Source of the DNA: Microcoleus sp. LEGE 07076
GTDB lineage: Bacteria; Cyanobacteriota; Cyanobacteriia; Cyanobacteriales; Microcoleaceae
Assembly (NCBI RefSeq): GCF_015207455.1
Contig: NZ_JADEWV010000015.1
Location: 1 to 52,233, forward strand
Length of the DNA: 52,233 bases
Direction: 5' to 3'
In this document: piece after piece, positions 43,270 to 52,180 of the stretch
Numbering within the stretch: the first letter of the stretch is position 1
Layout: every line of letters begins with the position of its first letter
The notes under the pieces: model-generated
The model's database searches: none
What the model saw: the letters and a program-made list of their open reading frames with translations, nothing else
Told to the model about the DNA's origin: nothing
Program-made: the position numbers and the translations under genes

Positions 43270-44330
43270 CAGATTTTTTAATTTTAGTTTCACAAAATGT
43301 CAAAAATTAAAACAACCATGAAAATCTTTAAAATTAGTTATAACACCATGTATAACTGGTTGAATCGATGGGAACATTAGGTAATGATCAGAGTATACAA
43401 TCAACCAGGTAGAGGCAGAAACAAAATATTTGATTCCGCACAATCAGCTCAAATTAGAGACTGGGTAAAATTGCAACCAAAACAATTAAAGCAAGTAGTA
43501 CAACAAATAAAAAAAAGAATTCTCTATTAATATGAGTACGGAAACAATTAAAAGAATAATTTCAAAAAAAGTATGAATAGGCCGAGAATCCGTCCAGGTG
43601 TTGGCGGCCGGCCAGACCCCATAGAATACAAGTAAAAAAACAAAGATTTTCATAACTAAAATAACTAGAATATGAGGTAACAATTGATTTATACTATTTG
43701 GATAAATCTAGATTTTGTGGCATCCCATGTGTCCCTTATGGATGGCAAGAAGATATTGGCGAATATTTTTCAATTAATAGTCGTATAACTAAGCGTTTAA
43801 ATGTCTTGTCAATCATGAATATACAAAACACTCGGTCTGCTTATATTTCAGAGCAGACTATTAATTATGATGTAATCGTAGCCTGCAAGTGATACTTTGT
43901 TTGCTGTGGTGGAGCGGCTAACATTTATTGTGCTACATTAAGCTTTTATTCATACTAGCAATGCCATTTTAGATCCAATACGGTTTACTTAAGACGATCT
44001 CCCTGGCACACCCCTTAAAAAGAGAGGGACAAGAATGCCCTCAAAGTTCCCCAACAATCAGGGGGATGCTGCAAGGGATCTCCAGGGCATAAATATGTTA
44101 AGTGAACCGTATTGATTTTAGATCAACTTGAAGAATGAAAAGAACGCGAATCTACTATATTTTGATTACCGATTTATTAACGTAAATTGAATTTAATTGA
44201 GATTCTATGGCGGTTGATCAAATATGAATCGCTAGAAATAGATGCCTACTCTAGCTGGCAATCTCTTGTTTCATGTGTAGAAACAATTATTAAAAGTTTT
44301 GGAGATAATTATGTAATTAATTTTGCTTAA
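43270..44330 (+). pseudogene. IS630-family transposase remnant (copy B), interrupted by a MITE
   Basis: Broken frames give the HTH part (IFKISYNTMYNWLNRWE), a linker (GRGRNKIFDSAQSAQIRDW and LKQVVQQIKK), the DDE start (LDKSRFCGIPCVPYGWQED with the first Asp position) and the end (ENYVINFA-like NYVINFA at 44328). Several stops and frame changes are present. Its last 130 bases match copy A (1637-2308) closely. A 139-bp insertion at 43976-44114 splits it. It lies between the mutase and dacB genes. Confidence 0.82.
43976..44114. mobile_element. 139-bp MITE with 17-bp inverted ends and 10-bp target duplication
   Basis: Ends CAATACGGTTTACTTAA (43976-43992) and TTAAGTGAACCGTATTG (44098-44114) are inverted copies with one mismatch. 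The flanks 43966-43975 and 44115-44124 are both ATTTTAGATC, an exact 10-bp duplication. The uninterrupted sequence corresponds to copy A of the IS630, which lacks the insert. The 10-bp duplication fits IS4-type transposases. No coding capacity. Confidence 0.9.
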
Positions 44331-44331
44331 G

Positions 44332-44390
44332 CTGTCGCGCAGATAAACATTGCATATTCAGGGCGGGCGGTAAAGCCCACCCCACAATAG
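44332..44390 (+). repeat. Dispersed repeat, partner of 50331-50370
   Basis: AGCTGTCGCGCAGATAAACAT and GCATATTCAGGGCGGGC recur in inverted orientation at 50331-50370 with one or two changes. It starts directly behind the IS630 remnant. Confidence 0.75.
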
Positions 44391-44610
44391 TTTTATTGTT
44401 TTTTGACAGACAGTTTAAATGTAGAACAGCAAACCCTAATTAAACTTAAAAGCGAGCATCTCAATTTTGCTCGCAAGCGGACGCTCGCAAATCGTAAAAA
44501 ATGCTTTTTTGCAAAAATGAGGTTTTCCAACCTTAAAACTTGGAGGGTTTTGCAGAGTTGGGTATTTTAGGTGTAACTACTTATCTAAAATTTCTTACCT
44601 TAAATCTGTT

Positions 44611-46059
44611 TTAACAACGACGCAGGCGATTTAATAATAGCACAATTTCGTCGGTTGCCGATCGCAATTTTGAAGCCGGCAGGTCAGATTGATTGACAAT
44701 AATGCTAAACACCAGCGGCTCGTAGTTGGGAACTTCGATATATCCCGACAGCGCCGAAACTCCGCTCAAAGTTCCTGTTTTTGCTTGCAAAATTACGCGG
44801 CTTGCGGTAGAATTAAATCGATTTTTTAAAGTGCCGTTTTCGCCGGCGATCGGCAGCGAGGCGCGGTAAATAGATGCAGCAGGTGAATTCGCCATCAATC
44901 TCAAAGTTTGCACTAAGGCTTCTGGACTAATTAAATTGTGGCGGGAAAGTCCTGACCCGTCGGCTAATATGTAGCTGTTTGGATTCACCCCTAATTCTGT
45001 TAAAGCTGTTTTTAACTCTTTCAAACCAATTTCACTGCTATCTGTTGGCTGCAGGGGTATACTCTCTGTAATTTTGCCCAACAATCTCAACAAAACTTCA
45101 GCATAAACATTATCGCTTTCCTGATTGGTTTCTTTAACTAATTCCGCCATTGGCGGTGATTCGACTGCCGCTAATTCCTGACTAAAACTGCGAGAATTAG
45201 ATGCAACTACTGCCCGATCGACTTTAATTCCTGCATTTGCTAGAGCTTGCTGAAAATGCTGCAAAAAATTGCTGGCAGGATTGACAACGGCCACATAGGC
45301 AGATTCAGATTCAGCACCAACTCTCAACTGTCCGCTAACTCGAATTGTCTGCCGATCGAACTCTCTCCCCACGTCCACAAACTCCGGTTCATTTTGTCTG
45401 ACAGTCTCAGAGTTATTCAGAATTTGCCATTGATTTGTCAGTTGCGGTTCGGCAAAAGTAACTTTTAGAGGTTGCCCTAGATCCTGCGGGGACAAAAGAA
45501 GCTCGATCGAATTGCGATCGAAGATCAAACTATTAATCGGCGCGCCGTAGCCAGCTTGAGCATCTTCCCATTCCCAATTTGGATTGACCGCATTGCCTTG
45601 AAAATAACTATCATCCCCAATCAACTCGTTTACTTGACTAATTCCGCGCCGTTTCAACTGCTGCGCTAAGGATTTTAACCCAGTTTCAGTAATACTCGGA
45701 TCTCCCCTCCCAACAATATATAAATTACCATTTTCGCCGCTGTAAACCGATGTCTTAATCCGAAAATCGGCACCGAGTTTCTGCAATGCAGCGGCTGTAG
45801 TTAGCAGCTTGACATTTGATGCCGGAATGAAATATTTGGCTGCGTCGCGGCTGTAGAGAGTAGCTGTAGAAGATAGAGGTTGAATCAAAATGCCCCAGCG
45901 CGATCGGCTAAATTCAGGACGATTGGCGATCGCATCTATTTTTGCGCCCAATTCCCCGGAACAAATATCCCCAGCAACCGCCGGCGTTTGAGCGACTGCC
46001 GCCGGCGCGCGCCCCAACACTAGCATTAGCAAACTAACTGCGATTCCTTGAATTTTCAC
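44611..46059 (-). CDS. dacB: D-alanyl-D-alanine carboxypeptidase/endopeptidase (PBP4 type)
   Basis: About 482 residues from GTG 46059 (VKIQGIAVSLLMLVL, a signal peptide ending AVAQ). An ATG at 46140 would add 27 residues ahead of the signal sequence and is less likely. Low-molecular-mass PBP motifs: SxxK in IPASNVKLLTTA, SxN in NQESDNVYAE, and KTG in LQAKTGTLSG. The long insertion between SxxK and SxN is typical of class C PBP4. It removes terminal D-Ala or cleaves peptide cross-links of peptidoglycan in the periplasm. Single gene. Confidence 0.93.
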   Translation of the reverse strand: MKIQGIAVSLLMLVLGRAPAAVAQTPAVAGDICSGELGAKIDAIANRPEFSRSRWGILIQPLSSTATLYSRDAAKYFIPASNVKLLTTAAALQKLGADFRIKTSVYSGENGNLYIVGRGDPSITETGLKSLAQQLKRRGISQVNELIGDDSYFQGNAVNPNWEWEDAQAGYGAPINSLIFDRNSIELLLSPQDLGQPLKVTFAEPQLTNQWQILNNSETVRQNEPEFVDVGREFDRQTIRVSGQLRVGAESESAYVAVVNPASNFLQHFQQALANAGIKVDRAVVASNSRSFSQELAAVESPPMAELVKETNQESDNVYAEVLLRLLGKITESIPLQPTDSSEIGLKELKTALTELGVNPNSYILADGSGLSRHNLISPEALVQTLRLMANSPAASIYRASLPIAGENGTLKNRFNSTASRVILQAKTGTLSGVSALSGYIEVPNYEPLVFSIIVNQSDLPASKLRSATDEIVLLLNRLRRC

Positions 46060-46342
46060 AGTGCAATTTCCATAATATGTAGCCTTTTGAACTCTCATAT
46101 GAGGTACTATGCGGCATAGGGCATCGGCCTGGGTGGGCATACCTCACACCTAACTGAGAACCGCTATATAAGATTGCCTGAATTTTTGATTGATAGGAAA
46201 ACCGCAGATTTTAAGCAGATTTACACATATTTACGCAAATTTTTTAGAAAAAAAACGAGCAAATAAATGCAATCTTATTCTAACAATTTCTATTCAAATT
46301 AGATGCGCCATAACTTACAATTATCACCGCATCAAGTGAAGA

Positions 46343-46669
46343 CTAATAATAATAACGCATATGAATTCTCGGATTGAACAGCGCCTCTACAGGTTTTCCC
46401 TCTTTGAGGTGCTCTTCCACAATCAACGGTACATCACTCGGTTTAACTCGACAATACCAAATTTCGTCAGGCGTGACTCGCACAGTCGGGCCTGTGTTGC
46501 ACTGTCCCTGACAGCTACAGGCTTTAACACTCACCCCTGCAACGGGTTCGGCTTCAAAAGCAGCGAGCACTTCTGCTGAACCATTTTTTAGGCAAGATTG
46601 ATACTGGCAAATTAATACACAGCGCGCTTCTGGTTGAGATTCTGATTCTGGGGCTGGAGATTCTGGCAT
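46343..46669 (-). CDS. Thioredoxin-like 2Fe-2S ferredoxin-type protein
   Basis: 108 residues. The cysteines in CQYQSCLKNGS and in ACSCQGQCNTGP have the spacing of the thioredoxin-like [2Fe-2S] family (as in NuoE/HoxE-like small ferredoxins). VRVTPDEIWYCRVKPSDVP and VEEHLKEGKPV are also conserved in cyanobacterial members. The N-terminus (PESPAPESESQPE) is flexible. Likely an electron carrier; partner unknown. Confidence 0.85.
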   Translation of the reverse strand: MPESPAPESESQPEARCVLICQYQSCLKNGSAEVLAAFEAEPVAGVSVKACSCQGQCNTGPTVRVTPDEIWYCRVKPSDVPLIVEEHLKEGKPVEALFNPRIHMRYYY

Positions 46670-46914
46670 CGGTAAGGATTTATCGGCTGTTTAATATATT
46701 TTAACAATGTCGTCGTCTGCCCGATCGCGTTATTCTAGACAAACGGCAGAATTCGCCAGTGCGATTGAAACAACCTTTCAAATTCTGGCATTCAAACTTT
46801 TTCCTTCCTTCTACCTTCTCACAAATCCCTTCAGCAGAGCTGCCTTTCTTCAGTCTATGTCACGCTTTGCCTATATGATCGGATGTAGAGCAAAAACTCA
46901 ATCAACCGCCAATC

Positions 46915-47376
46915 ATGCCCAAAACAGTAGCCGATCTGATGAGCCGCGAGCTAATTTTAGCGCGTCCCGAAATGCCCTTGAACGAAGCGATTAAAATTTT
47001 AGCCGATCGACGTATTAGCGGTCTTCCCGTCGTAGATGAGAATGGCTTATTAGTAGGAGTCATCTCCGAAACCGACTTGATGTGGCGGGAAACCGGCATA
47101 ACTCCGCCCGCTTACATCATGGTACTCGACAGCGTGATTTACCTAGAAAATCCTTCGCGTTACGAGCGAGAACTCCACAAGGCTTTAGGACAAACAGTAG
47201 GAGAAGCGATGAGTAAAGAGCCAGTTACCATCGGCCCCGATGAATCTGTCCAAGAAGCTGCAAAACTAATGCACGATCGCAGCATCCACCGATTGCCGGT
47301 AGTTGATACAGAAGGCAAAGTAATCGGAGTCCTCACTAGGGGAGATATTATCCGAGCGATGGCTGCCGAGTCTTAA
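46915..47376 (+). CDS. CBS-domain protein
   Basis: 153 residues made of two CBS motifs: VADLMSRELILARPEMPLNE ... GLPVVDENGLLVGVISETDL and VGEAMSKEPVTIGPDESVQE ... LPVVDTEGKVIGVLTRGDI. Such pairs bind adenosine nucleotides and regulate partner proteins. A longer linker (PPAYIMVLDSVIYLENPSRY) between the repeats is typical of cyanobacterial stand-alone CBS proteins. No partner is obvious. Confidence 0.92.
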   Translation: MPKTVADLMSRELILARPEMPLNEAIKILADRRISGLPVVDENGLLVGVISETDLMWRETGITPPAYIMVLDSVIYLENPSRYERELHKALGQTVGEAMSKEPVTIGPDESVQEAAKLMHDRSIHRLPVVDTEGKVIGVLTRGDIIRAMAAES

Positions 47377-47463
47377 TTAATTGTTGTAGTTGAAGGATTG
47401 TATCAGAAAATGAGTCGATCGCTCCTTCAATCTGCGAATTTTTGGCAATTGCCAATTACCAAA

Positions 47464-47491
47464 TCTAAAATCTAAAATCTAAAATCTAAAA
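47464..47491 (+). repeat. Four tandem TCTAAAA heptads upstream of nblB
   Basis: Head-to-tail units ending four bases before the ATG of the next gene, where a ribosome-binding site would be expected. Confidence 0.9.
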
Positions 47492-47495
47492 TCCG

Positions 47496-48158
47496 ATGAG
47501 CATTACCCCTGAATCTGTAGAACAATTGTTAAATTCCGAGGATTTTGGCGAAAGGCTGCGAGGTGTCAACCAACTGCGACAACTAGAACCTGCGATCGCC
47601 TACAATTTGATTCAAATTGCGATCGGCGACAAAAACGTCCGAGTCAGATACGCTGGCGTCAGCCAAATGTCAACCCTCGGCACGCAGAATCTGCCGAATG
47701 CTTTAGAGGTACTGCTTCACAGCTTGCACAACGACCCCGAACCCGACGTGCAAGCAGCAGCAGCCGATGCTTTGGGCGCATTGAAATTAACCGCTGCTTT
47801 AGAAGATTTGGAGCAAGTTTACGGCAGTACATCTGAATGGTTGGTGCAACTGAGTATCGTCGCGGCGTTGGGAGAAATGGGAGATTCCAAAGCATTTCCC
47901 ATGTTAGAAAATGCCCTCGGTTCTGAAAACGAATTGATCCAAACTATTGCGATTAGCGCATTAGGAGAATTGGGAGATAAACGGGCGCTGCCGCTGCTGC
48001 TTCCCTACGCTTCTAATGCAGATTGGCAGATTCGTTATAGAGTCGCCCAAGCTCTGGGGCGGTTGGGCGGTGCCGAAGCAGAGGCGGCGTTGGAAATTCT
48101 CGCCCAAGATGACGTTGAGCAAGTTGCTCAGGAGGCTAAAGTCGGACAAAAAAAATAG
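47496..48158 (+). CDS. nblB: HEAT-repeat protein, NblB-like phycobilisome degradation factor
   Basis: 220 residues built of HEAT/PBS-lyase-type repeats: VRVRYAGVSQMSTLGTQNLP, PEPDVQAAAADALGALK, LVQLSIVAALGEMGDSKAF, LIQTIAISALGELGDKRALP and QIRYRVAQALGRLGGAEAE. The length and start (MSITPESVEQLLNSEDFGERL) fit cyanobacterial NblB, which helps degrade phycobilisomes under nutrient stress, rather than CpcE/F lyase subunits. The start codon has a heptad repeat in place of a normal ribosome-binding site. Confidence 0.8.
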   Translation: MSITPESVEQLLNSEDFGERLRGVNQLRQLEPAIAYNLIQIAIGDKNVRVRYAGVSQMSTLGTQNLPNALEVLLHSLHNDPEPDVQAAAADALGALKLTAALEDLEQVYGSTSEWLVQLSIVAALGEMGDSKAFPMLENALGSENELIQTIAISALGELGDKRALPLLLPYASNADWQIRYRVAQALGRLGGAEAEAALEILAQDDVEQVAQEAKVGQKK

Positions 48159-48804
48159 TTGGAAATCTGGAGATTGCCACGCTTGACTCGCAACGCTGAG
48201 CGGTTGTTAATTTTGAATTAATCATACTGGACGAACAAACTTTCTGTTTAGGGTGCTACAAGATCGCACCCGATCGCGATCGGTAGCGGGATCAGGTGCG
48301 TGTCAACTGAAATGTTCCACAATTAATTCGTGTGGAAGCCTTTTATGGACTGGCTCTGGGGCCCATCTCACCAGAAATTAATTCTTTGAGAGAACACCCC
48401 GGAGAGCCTGTTTTTGACGGTGCAAGATGTCAGTGTAAAACGACTTTTTGCATCACTCCTCAAACTGTCGGAAGCCAATAGTAGAATTACTTCTGAGTAT
48501 TTTAGAAAAAACTTAGTTGGCGCGCGATCGCACGTCTGAGAAACCAGGCTTTTTAACTGGTAGAAACCGGGTTTCTAGGTTCTGGCGCCAGCGCGCGATC
48601 GTCCTATTCCCCAGCCCCACCACAGCCGGACTCTTGACATTCGCACTTTGACCAGAGCTATAATCAAAATACATACAGCAGCAGGGGCAGGGATTAACAC
48701 AATTATTGAATTGTACCCAGCCAACCAAGAATCGGGGAAACTATCGTTAAGACGGTAAGCAATCTACTAGCACTCGCCAAGTCTTAAAATTTTTAATCAT
48801 CTCC
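48159..48804. other. Gene-free stretch before the CAP-RTX gene
   Basis: About 645 bases. It contains HIP1-type sites and a repeat phrase (AACCAGGCTTTTTAACTGG then TAGAAACCGGGTTTCTAGG, about 48542-48580) with hairpin potential, common in filamentous cyanobacteria. No open frame here looks real. Confidence 0.5.
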
Positions 48805-50091
48805 ATGATAGAACAAAATTCCGGTTCTCAGTCTTTGGACATTTTAACAGGAGAGCGATCCGCTTCTCAAATTTCCCAATCCCCAACCAATCAAAACTTT
48901 ATTTATAGAGTTTTAGAACTAACCAATATAGAACGCAGTAAATTAGGTTTATCCCCCCTAACTTTAAATACTCAGTTACTGAGTGCGGCGCAAACTCAGA
49001 GCCAAAATATGGCACTGCAAGACTTCTTTTCCCACACTGGAAAAGATGGTTCTTCAACGCGAAGTCGGATTACTGCAACGGGCTATCAATTCAGGGTAGC
49101 AGCAGAAAACATCGCTGCGGGTTCTTCTACACCGGAACAAGTCGTTGAAGGGTGGATGAACAGCAGCGGCCACCGGACTAACATTCTTAACCCCAATCTC
49201 AAAGAAATAGGAATCGGTTACTATTTCTTAGCCAACGATACTGGCACAGAAAATAGGAATCACTATTGGACACAAGTTTTTGCTACTTCTGTTGACGGTA
49301 GCGTCAATGCAGCACCAACTACAACTACAACTCCAACTCCAACTCCAACTCCAACTCCCAACACATTAGTAGCAATTACTTCCCCAATACCCAATGCTGC
49401 GGGGGAGGGCAACCCGACACCAGTACCCAAGAATACAGCCAGCGGCGGCAACTATTTCCTATCAGATAGTGGCGATACTCAAATACCGACAACTGCTGCG
49501 GGATTGTCAATTTTTGCTCTTTCTGGCAAAGACAGTCTCATGGGTGGAGATGGTGTTGAGATAATTAATGGAATGCAAGGTGCGGATACACTTAATGGGG
49601 CTGGGGGCAATGACAGTTTATGGGGCGGGAAAGAATCGGATTTAATTGATGGGGGGGTTGGTAATGATTTTATCAGTGGCAACAACGATAACGATCGACT
49701 GATCGGATCTGACGGTAACGATACGATTCGCGGCGGCAAAGAAGATGATATCTTGATTGGCGGTAACGGATCGGATTTGTTGGGGGGCGATCGCGGGCAA
49801 GATATTCTGACGGGCGGTGACGGAAATGATACGTTTATTTTAGCAGGAGGTTTGTCTGCTGCGGCTGCTTTAATTAGTGCGGATGTGATTACTGATTTTG
49901 GGGCAGGAGATAAAATTGGTTTGACTGACGGTATCGGGTTTGCCAACTTGACTTTTGAAGCTGTGAGTTTGCAGTTGGATGGAGGTGCAAGTGTCGCTTC
50001 TACGGCGATTAAGTCTGGCAGTAATTATTTGGGAATTGTGCAAGGTGTAAGTGAAAGTCAGCTTGCATCAAGTGTTTTTGTGAATGGGTAA
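48805..50091 (+). CDS. Secreted CAP-domain protein with RTX calcium-binding repeats
   Basis: 428 residues in three parts. Residues 25-160 are a CAP/SCP domain: VLELTNIERSKLGLSPLTLN, FSHTGKDGSS (conserved His), AAENIAAG and WMNSSGHRTNILNP. Residues 170-220 are a Thr/Pro linker of TPTPTP repeats. Residues 245-350 are hemolysin-type GGxGxDxLx nonapeptide repeats (GNDSLWGGKESDLIDGG, NDRLIGSDGNDTIRGG, NDILTGGDGNDTFILAGG) that bind Ca2+ and fold after type I secretion. There is no N-terminal signal peptide. The last 60 residues are the putative type I export signal. Role outside the cell unknown. Confidence 0.92.
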   Translation: MIEQNSGSQSLDILTGERSASQISQSPTNQNFIYRVLELTNIERSKLGLSPLTLNTQLLSAAQTQSQNMALQDFFSHTGKDGSSTRSRITATGYQFRVAAENIAAGSSTPEQVVEGWMNSSGHRTNILNPNLKEIGIGYYFLANDTGTENRNHYWTQVFATSVDGSVNAAPTTTTTPTPTPTPTPNTLVAITSPIPNAAGEGNPTPVPKNTASGGNYFLSDSGDTQIPTTAAGLSIFALSGKDSLMGGDGVEIINGMQGADTLNGAGGNDSLWGGKESDLIDGGVGNDFISGNNDNDRLIGSDGNDTIRGGKEDDILIGGNGSDLLGGDRGQDILTGGDGNDTFILAGGLSAAAALISADVITDFGAGDKIGLTDGIGFANLTFEAVSLQLDGGASVASTAIKSGSNYLGIVQGVSESQLASSVFVNG

Positions 50092-50223
50092 CGGGGAATA
50101 GGTAGCTTGTAAGGTGCGTCAGTTGGTAGGGATGGGATGGGTAGCCCAGATTGTCGAAGCTGACGTACCCTACTACTTCAGAAGTAAGCTGTTGTGGCAT
50201 TTAAACTGTATGTTAAAAAACTA

Positions 50224-50302
50224 TAGACTTCTTGCAAAAATAGTTAGGACGGGTTCGAAGCCATCCCAAAATTTGATTAAAAGGACTTTTGCAAGAGGTC
50301 TA
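50224..50302. mobile_element. 79-bp MITE-like element
   Basis: Ends TAGACTTCTTGCAAAA (50224-50239) and TTTTGCAAGAGGTCTA (50287-50302) are inverted copies with one mismatch. The interior is non-coding. No clear target duplication was found. Confidence 0.65.
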
Positions 50303-50330
50303 ATAAAACAATGAGTGGGGTGTCGGGCCC

Positions 50331-50370
50331 GCCCTGAATATGCAATGTTTATTGGCGCGACAGCTGATCG
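50331..50370 (-). repeat. Inverted copy of the repeat at 44332-44390
   Basis: CGCCCTGAATATGCAATGTTTAT and GGCGCGACAGCT read on the minus strand match the copy at 44332. The stretch between the CAP-RTX gene and murQ otherwise holds the MITE-like element and a short remnant phrase, with no gene. Confidence 0.72.
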
Positions 50371-50487
50371 CGAGTAGGTCGCGCTCAAAATACCAACAGT
50401 GTTTATCACATCAGATCCGGGGAAGAGATTTCACAATTTCTTGAATCGATTGCAAATGACAACTGACAACTGACAACTGACTAATGA

Positions 50488-51402
50488 CTAATGACTAATT
50501 GATGCTACAGCCGATCGCAAATTTCCTTGAAACTCAGCCAAAATTCGATCGCACTCTTCCTTCTCCAAATTAGTCCAGTGCATCATCAAAGCTAATTTAA
50601 CAGACTTGCCGCTTTTTTCGAGCAAAAAACCCGCTTCATCCCGACTCAAATCAGTCAAATCCTGCAACATCCGCACCGCCCGATCGCGCAATTTCTGGTT
50701 GGTCACCGCCACATCAACCATGCGATTGCCGTAAACCTTACCCAGCTTTACCATTACACCAGTCGAAATAATATTCAAAGCCATTTTTGTGACTGTACCG
50801 GCTTTCAAGCGCGTCGAACCCGCCACTACCTCCGGGCCAACCAACAACCGAATATCAACATCAGCCTCAAAATTCACCTGTTCCACGGGTACGCAGGCGA
50901 TAAACACAGTCTTCGCCCCCCGCTGTCGCGCTGCGTGTAAGGCACCAGCCACAAAGGGCGTTGTACCTCCTGCGGTAATTCCGACAACCACATCTAAGTT
51001 GGTAATGTGACGGTGGGCGATCGACTCCGCCCCATCCTCACTCCGATCCTCCAAATCCTCCGAACTCCGCACTAAAGCTCCCGCACCCCCGGCAATTATG
51101 CCCTGTACGAGTTCTGGCGGGGTGCAGAAGGTGGGGGGACACTCGGCTGCATCGAGCACCCCCAAACGCCCGGAAGTACCTGCACCGACGTAAAACAGGC
51201 GGCCTCCTTGACGCAGAGATTCGGCGGCGGTGTCGATCGCCCGGGCTAACTCTTGGCGGGCGGTGGCGATCGCGATTAATGTGTGGGCATCTTCCCGGTT
51301 GAACAAATCGACTAATTCGATCGAACTTAACTGGTCTAAATTTTCGCTGTTGGCATTCACCTGTTCAGTCAGCAGATGCCCTCTTTCTTCTAAATTTTTC
51401 AT
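50488..51402 (-). CDS. murQ: N-acetylmuramic acid 6-phosphate etherase
   Basis: 304 residues. It cleaves the lactyl ether of MurNAc 6-phosphate to give GlcNAc 6-phosphate and D-lactate, in cell-wall recycling. SIS-fold features: LFYVGAGTSGRLGVLDAAECPPTFC, GIIAGGAGALVRSSEDLEDRSEDG (catalytic Glu), VVGITAGGTTPFV, GPEVVAGSTRLKAGTVTKM and VYGNRMVDVAVTNQKL. All blocks are intact. No murP-like or anmK gene is nearby. Confidence 0.97.
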   Translation of the reverse strand: MKNLEERGHLLTEQVNANSENLDQLSSIELVDLFNREDAHTLIAIATARQELARAIDTAAESLRQGGRLFYVGAGTSGRLGVLDAAECPPTFCTPPELVQGIIAGGAGALVRSSEDLEDRSEDGAESIAHRHITNLDVVVGITAGGTTPFVAGALHAARQRGAKTVFIACVPVEQVNFEADVDIRLLVGPEVVAGSTRLKAGTVTKMALNIISTGVMVKLGKVYGNRMVDVAVTNQKLRDRAVRMLQDLTDLSRDEAGFLLEKSGKSVKLALMMHWTNLEKEECDRILAEFQGNLRSAVASISH

Positions 51403-51479
51403 TTTTTTTTATTAGTCACTTGGCAGTTGTTAGTTGTTAGTTGTTAGTTGGCAGTTGTTAGTTGTTGGTGATAATTACC

Positions 51480-51547
51480 AAGGCCCAATGCCCGGAGCGG
51501 GCCGGAGCGGGCCAAGGCCCAATTCCCGGAGCGGGCCGGAGCGGCCC
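51480..51547. repeat. Two tandem 34-bp GC-rich units
   Basis: 51480-51513 and 51514-51547 are near-identical (AAGGCCCAATGCCCGGAGC, then GGGCCGGAGCGGGCC). The second differs at two positions. Short TTAGTTG and TGACTGC heptads flank them on the left and right. Strongly GC-rich against AT-rich surroundings. Confidence 0.92.
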
Positions 51548-51583
51548 ATGACCATTAACCAATGACCATTAACCAATGACTAA

Positions 51584-51611
51584 TGACTGCTGACTGCTGA
51601 CTGCTGACTGT
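51584..51611. repeat. Tandem TGACTGC heptads
   Basis: Three exact units and a fourth (TGACTGT) immediately precede the stop codon of the DUF3110 gene. They belong to the heptad family seen at other gene borders in this window. Confidence 0.85.
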
Positions 51612-51985
51612 TACAAGAGTCCTTCGAGTCGGCGACGCATAGAATCGAGTTCGTTTTGGGAAACCTCAGAATCCGGCTCCGGATCAGGTTGCTCCTGGGC
51701 CTGCCACTGAGTTTGTGTTACATTGTCTTCTGGCGGAATCGCTAGCGCGCCCGCCGGCACCAGTTCCCAATCATAATCAACACTGTCGCAGAACTCCTTA
51801 ATTTCTTGATCGTCGATCGCCTCGACGGTAGCTTCGGGGAAATCCTGAGCTTCCAACATCACGCCAAAGCGGGTGGCGTCATCTTCCGACTCAAACATCA
51901 GAACTTTGTTGCGATCGCCGAGTTGAATGGTATGAATTCCCTCATTCTCGGTGCGGGCATTGAAGAGTAAGACGAACACTCGCAT
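51611..51985 (-). CDS. DUF3110 domain protein
   Basis: 124 residues. MRVFVLLFNARTENEGIHTIQL, then VLMFESEDDATRFGVMLEAQDFP and IDDQEIKEFCDSVDYDWELVP are the DUF3110 blocks of cyanobacteria and plastids, of unknown function. A tail rich in Gln, Pro and Glu follows (EQPDPEPDSEVSQNE) with a short helix at the end. Confidence 0.9.
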   Translation of the reverse strand: MRVFVLLFNARTENEGIHTIQLGDRNKVLMFESEDDATRFGVMLEAQDFPEATVEAIDDQEIKEFCDSVDYDWELVPAGALAIPPEDNVTQTQWQAQEQPDPEPDSEVSQNELDSMRRRLEGLL

Positions 51986-52042
51986 AAGTTTTAAAGACCT
52001 TCTTAACCACCGTTTTTTTATCTTAGAAGCGATCGGGCAACC

Positions 52043-52180
52043 GATTTTAGATTTTAGATTTTAGATTTTAGATTGAGGGCAGATCCTGGACTGGGGGGGA
52101 TCGAAAAGAGTTGGGGCATTTAGACGACTCGGTTGGAGATTTTAGATTTTAGATTGAGGGCAGATCCTGCACTGGGGGGG
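52043..52180. repeat. GATTTTA heptads and a duplicated 43-bp unit
   Basis: Four GATTTTA units (52043-52070), then a unit at 52057-52099 repeated at 52138-52180 (GATTTTAGATTTTAGATTGA then GGGCAGATCCTG-ACTGGGGGG) with one mismatch. It lies upstream of the DUF3110 gene; no gene is seen from 52000 to the window end. Confidence 0.88.

Noticed and set aside
49479-49946. 155-residue minus-strand frame opposite the RTX repeats
   Set aside because: It is a Ser/Pro-rich mirror of the repeated GGxGxD codons.
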